NCBI RefSeq assembly: GCF_014649995.1
Contig: NZ_BMUC01000010.1
Coordinates: 245,660 to 309,659 of the forward strand
From: Streptomyces griseoflavus
GTDB taxonomy: Bacteria > Actinomycetota > Actinomycetes > Streptomycetales > Streptomycetaceae
Length of the DNA: 64,000 bases
Direction: 5' to 3'
The notes below the pieces were generated by a model. The model was not told the origin of the DNA and did not search any database. It saw nothing but the letters and a program-made list of their open reading frames with translations. This document shows, in pieces, positions 62,307 through 64,000 of the stretch. The translations under genes were made by a program, and so were the position numbers. Position 1 is the stretch's first letter. The number at the start of each line of letters is the position of its first letter.

Positions 62307-64000
62307 ATGTCTCAATTCCGCGACGGCTTCACCGAGGTCGGGATACCGGACGACGCAATCGCCATAGTGGGGCTCTCCTGCAGACTCCCCGAGGCCCCCG
62401 ACAAGAGCGCGTTCTGGGAGCTGCTCCGCGACGCGCGGCATGCGATCGGGGAAGTGCCGCAGGACCGGTGGAACGCCGAGGAACTTCCCCCCGCCGCACG
62501 GCACGGCGCCTTTCTCGACCGGGTGGACACATTCGATCCCGCATTCTTCGGCATATCGCCGCGCGAAGCCTCGATGATGGACCCCCAGCAGCGGCTCATG
62601 CTGGAACTCTCCTGGGAGGCTTTCGAGGACGCCGGCATCCCCCTGCGGCAGGTGCGCGGCAGCCGTACCGGTGTCTTCGTCGGTGCGATCGCGAACGACT
62701 ACGCGGTGCTGCTGAACCGGCAAGGGCTGTCCGCCGTCACCCAGCACTCGCTGACCGGGATCCAGCGCGCCATCATTGCGAACCGGGTGTCGTACACCCT
62801 CGGGCTGCGCGGTCCCAGTCTCACCGTGGACACCGCGCAGTCCTCCGGCCTCGTCGCCGTCCACCAGGCCTGCGAGGCCCTGCGCTCGGGCGGTTGCGAA
62901 CTCGCCGTGGCGGGTGGCGTGAACCTCAACATCGTGCCGGAGAGCGCCCTCGCCGCCGACCGGTTCGGCGGGCTGTCGCCGGACGGCCGCTGCTACACCT
63001 TCGACGCCCGCGCCAACGGCTACGTCCGCGGTGAGGGCGGCGGGGCCGTCCTCCTCAAGCCCCTCGCCCGGGCCCTGGCCGACGGCGACTCGGTCTACTG
63101 CGTGATCCGCGGCGGCGCGGTCAACAACGACGGCGCCACGGACGGACTCACGGTGCCGAGCACGGCCGCGCAGAGCGAGGTGCTGCGCCTGGCCTACGAC
63201 CGGGCGGGCGTCGACCCGGCGGACGTCCACTACGTGGAGCTGCACGGCACGGGCACCGCCCTCGGCGACCCCATCGAGGCCTCGGCCTTGGGCGCCGTCC
63301 TGGGCACGGCCCCCGGCCGCCGACTGCCCCTCACGGTCGGCTCGGCCAAGACGAACGTGGGACACCTGGAAGGTGCCGCCGGAATGGTCGGTCTCCTCAA
63401 GACCGCCCTGTCCCTCCATAGGCGCCAGATCCCGGCCAGCCTCCACTGCGAGACACCGAACCCGCGGATCCCGCTGGCCGAACTCAACCTGCGCGTGCAG
63501 CAGTCGCTGACGGACTGGCCGGAGCCGGAGTCCCGGCCGGCGCTCGCGGGCGTCAGCTCCTTCGGGATGGGCGGCACCAATTGCCACCTGGTCCTGCAAG
63601 GGGTGCCGGCGGCCGAGCCCGCGACCCGTGACGGCGGCGGGGCTGAGCGTCGGGCCGGTGTGGTGCCGTGGCTCGTCTCCGGCCGCGGGGAGGACGCCCT
63701 GCGGGCGCAGGCCGAGCGGCTGCGGTCGTTCGTCGCGGACCGGCCCGAACTGGATGTGGACGCCGTGGCGCAGTCCCTGGTGACCTCCCGCGACGCCCAC
63801 GAGAACCGGGCAGTCGTCCTCGGCTCGGACCGGGAGAGCCTGCTGAACGGGCTCGCGGCACTGGCTGCGGGAGAGCCCGCGTCGCGGGTTGCACGGAGCC
63901 GGGGGGCCGGGGTGCCGGCGGCCGGGCGGTTGGCGTTCCTGTTCTCGGGGCAGGGCAGCCAGCGGGCCGGGATGGGACGCGAACTGTACGAGGCCTTCCC
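62307..64000 (+). CDS. Type I polyketide synthase, KSQ loading module (runs off window)
   Basis: First 565 codons of a modular PKS. A short N-terminus leads into a ketosynthase (about 17-430) in which the active-site Cys is Gln178 (VDTAQSSGLV); His313 (LHGTGT) and His353 (KTNVGHLEG) are kept. This is the KSQ type, which decarboxylates a malonyl or methylmalonyl starter rather than condensing. A KS-AT linker follows and the acyltransferase begins at RLAFLFSGQGSQRAGMG. ATG 62307 has GGGGAT about 10 bases upstream. Substrate specificity of the AT is not reached. Confidence 0.95.
   Translation, partial: MSQFRDGFTEVGIPDDAIAIVGLSCRLPEAPDKSAFWELLRDARHAIGEVPQDRWNAEELPPAARHGAFLDRVDTFDPAFFGISPREASMMDPQQRLMLELSWEAFEDAGIPLRQVRGSRTGVFVGAIANDYAVLLNRQGLSAVTQHSLTGIQRAIIANRVSYTLGLRGPSLTVDTAQSSGLVAVHQACEALRSGGCELAVAGGVNLNIVPESALAADRFGGLSPDGRCYTFDARANGYVRGEGGGAVLLKPLARALADGDSVYCVIRGGAVNNDGATDGLTVPSTAAQSEVLRLAYDRAGVDPADVHYVELHGTGTALGDPIEASALGAVLGTAPGRRLPLTVGSAKTNVGHLEGAAGMVGLLKTALSLHRRQIPASLHCETPNPRIPLAELNLRVQQSLTDWPEPESRPALAGVSSFGMGGTNCHLVLQGVPAAEPATRDGGGAERRAGVVPWLVSGRGEDALRAQAERLRSFVADRPELDVDAVAQSLVTSRDAHENRAVVLGSDRESLLNGLAALAAGEPASRVARSRGAGVPAAGRLAFLFSGQGSQRAGMGRELYEAF

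Noticed and set aside
62286-63800. A 504-codon minus-strand frame over the PKS start
   Set aside because: The plus strand encodes a clear ketosynthase; the frame is a composition artefact.

Overview
This is a high-GC actinobacterial chromosome segment, almost certainly Streptomyces. Signs are the very strong third-position GC, frequent GTG starts, genus-typical families (a Streptomyces SAM-methyltransferase family, SpoIIE phosphatases fused to HATPase domains, an Rpf-LysM-M23 protein, the GlgC/GlgM pair), leaderless TAGNNT promoters and a TTA codon in a secondary-metabolism gene. From memory, unchecked, the left half follows the S. coelicolor order around SCO0928 to SCO0975 (c-di-GMP enzyme, lipoprotein, WS/DGAT SCO0958, RpfD SCO0974, second 6-phosphogluconate dehydrogenase SCO0975).

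Positions 1-34.6 kb are core-like DNA. They hold a GGDEF/EAL enzyme coupled to a methyltransferase; envelope genes (lipoprotein, two C-terminally anchored secreted proteins, class F-like sortase, polysaccharide deacetylase, CapA-like lipoprotein); a MarR/hydrolase divergon with a matched operator pair; an ECF sigma/ZAS anti-sigma locus; a Nei-type glycosylase; a PAS-GAF-SpoIIE-HATPase phosphatase; an LMF1-like membrane protein; carbon-storage genes (WS/DGAT, GlgC, GlgM); an FhuF-like protein, a transporter, an Rpf peptidoglycan hydrolase, gnd and panD. Strong hairpins mark many gene ends.

Positions 34.9-57.5 kb form a catabolic island for an unidentified aromatic compound. It carries two paralogous upper pathways. 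One is a single-component FAD hydroxylase, a meta-cleavage dioxygenase and a C-C hydrolase, under a TetR regulator. The other is an HsaA-like oxygenase (apparently frameshifted at its start), an HsaB-like flavin reductase, a dioxygenase and a hydrolase, under a second, related TetR regulator. One lower pathway (hydratase, aldolase, acylating acetaldehyde dehydrogenase) lies beside an IclR gene, and a second hydratase copy is frameshifted. Two ACMSD-type amidohydrolases, one with a Tat signal, an acetate-permease-like symporter with a DUF485 partner and an MFS exporter complete the set. Related operator sequences in front of one amidohydrolase and in the hydroxylase/TetR spacer tie distant parts into one regulon. 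The island ends in a scar holding a duplicate of the panD leader, an MFS tail and tandem TGCTGACC motifs that also occur next to the genuine panD at 33.4-33.6 kb.

Positions 58.3-64 kb hold an IS5-family element, a truncated glycosidase joined to a truncated phosphopantetheinyl transferase, and then the start of a polyketide cluster: a bicovalent flavin oxidoreductase with a TTA codon, a 21-bp terminator stem, a promoter region with TAGGGG repeats, and a type I PKS opening with a KSQ loading domain that runs off the window.
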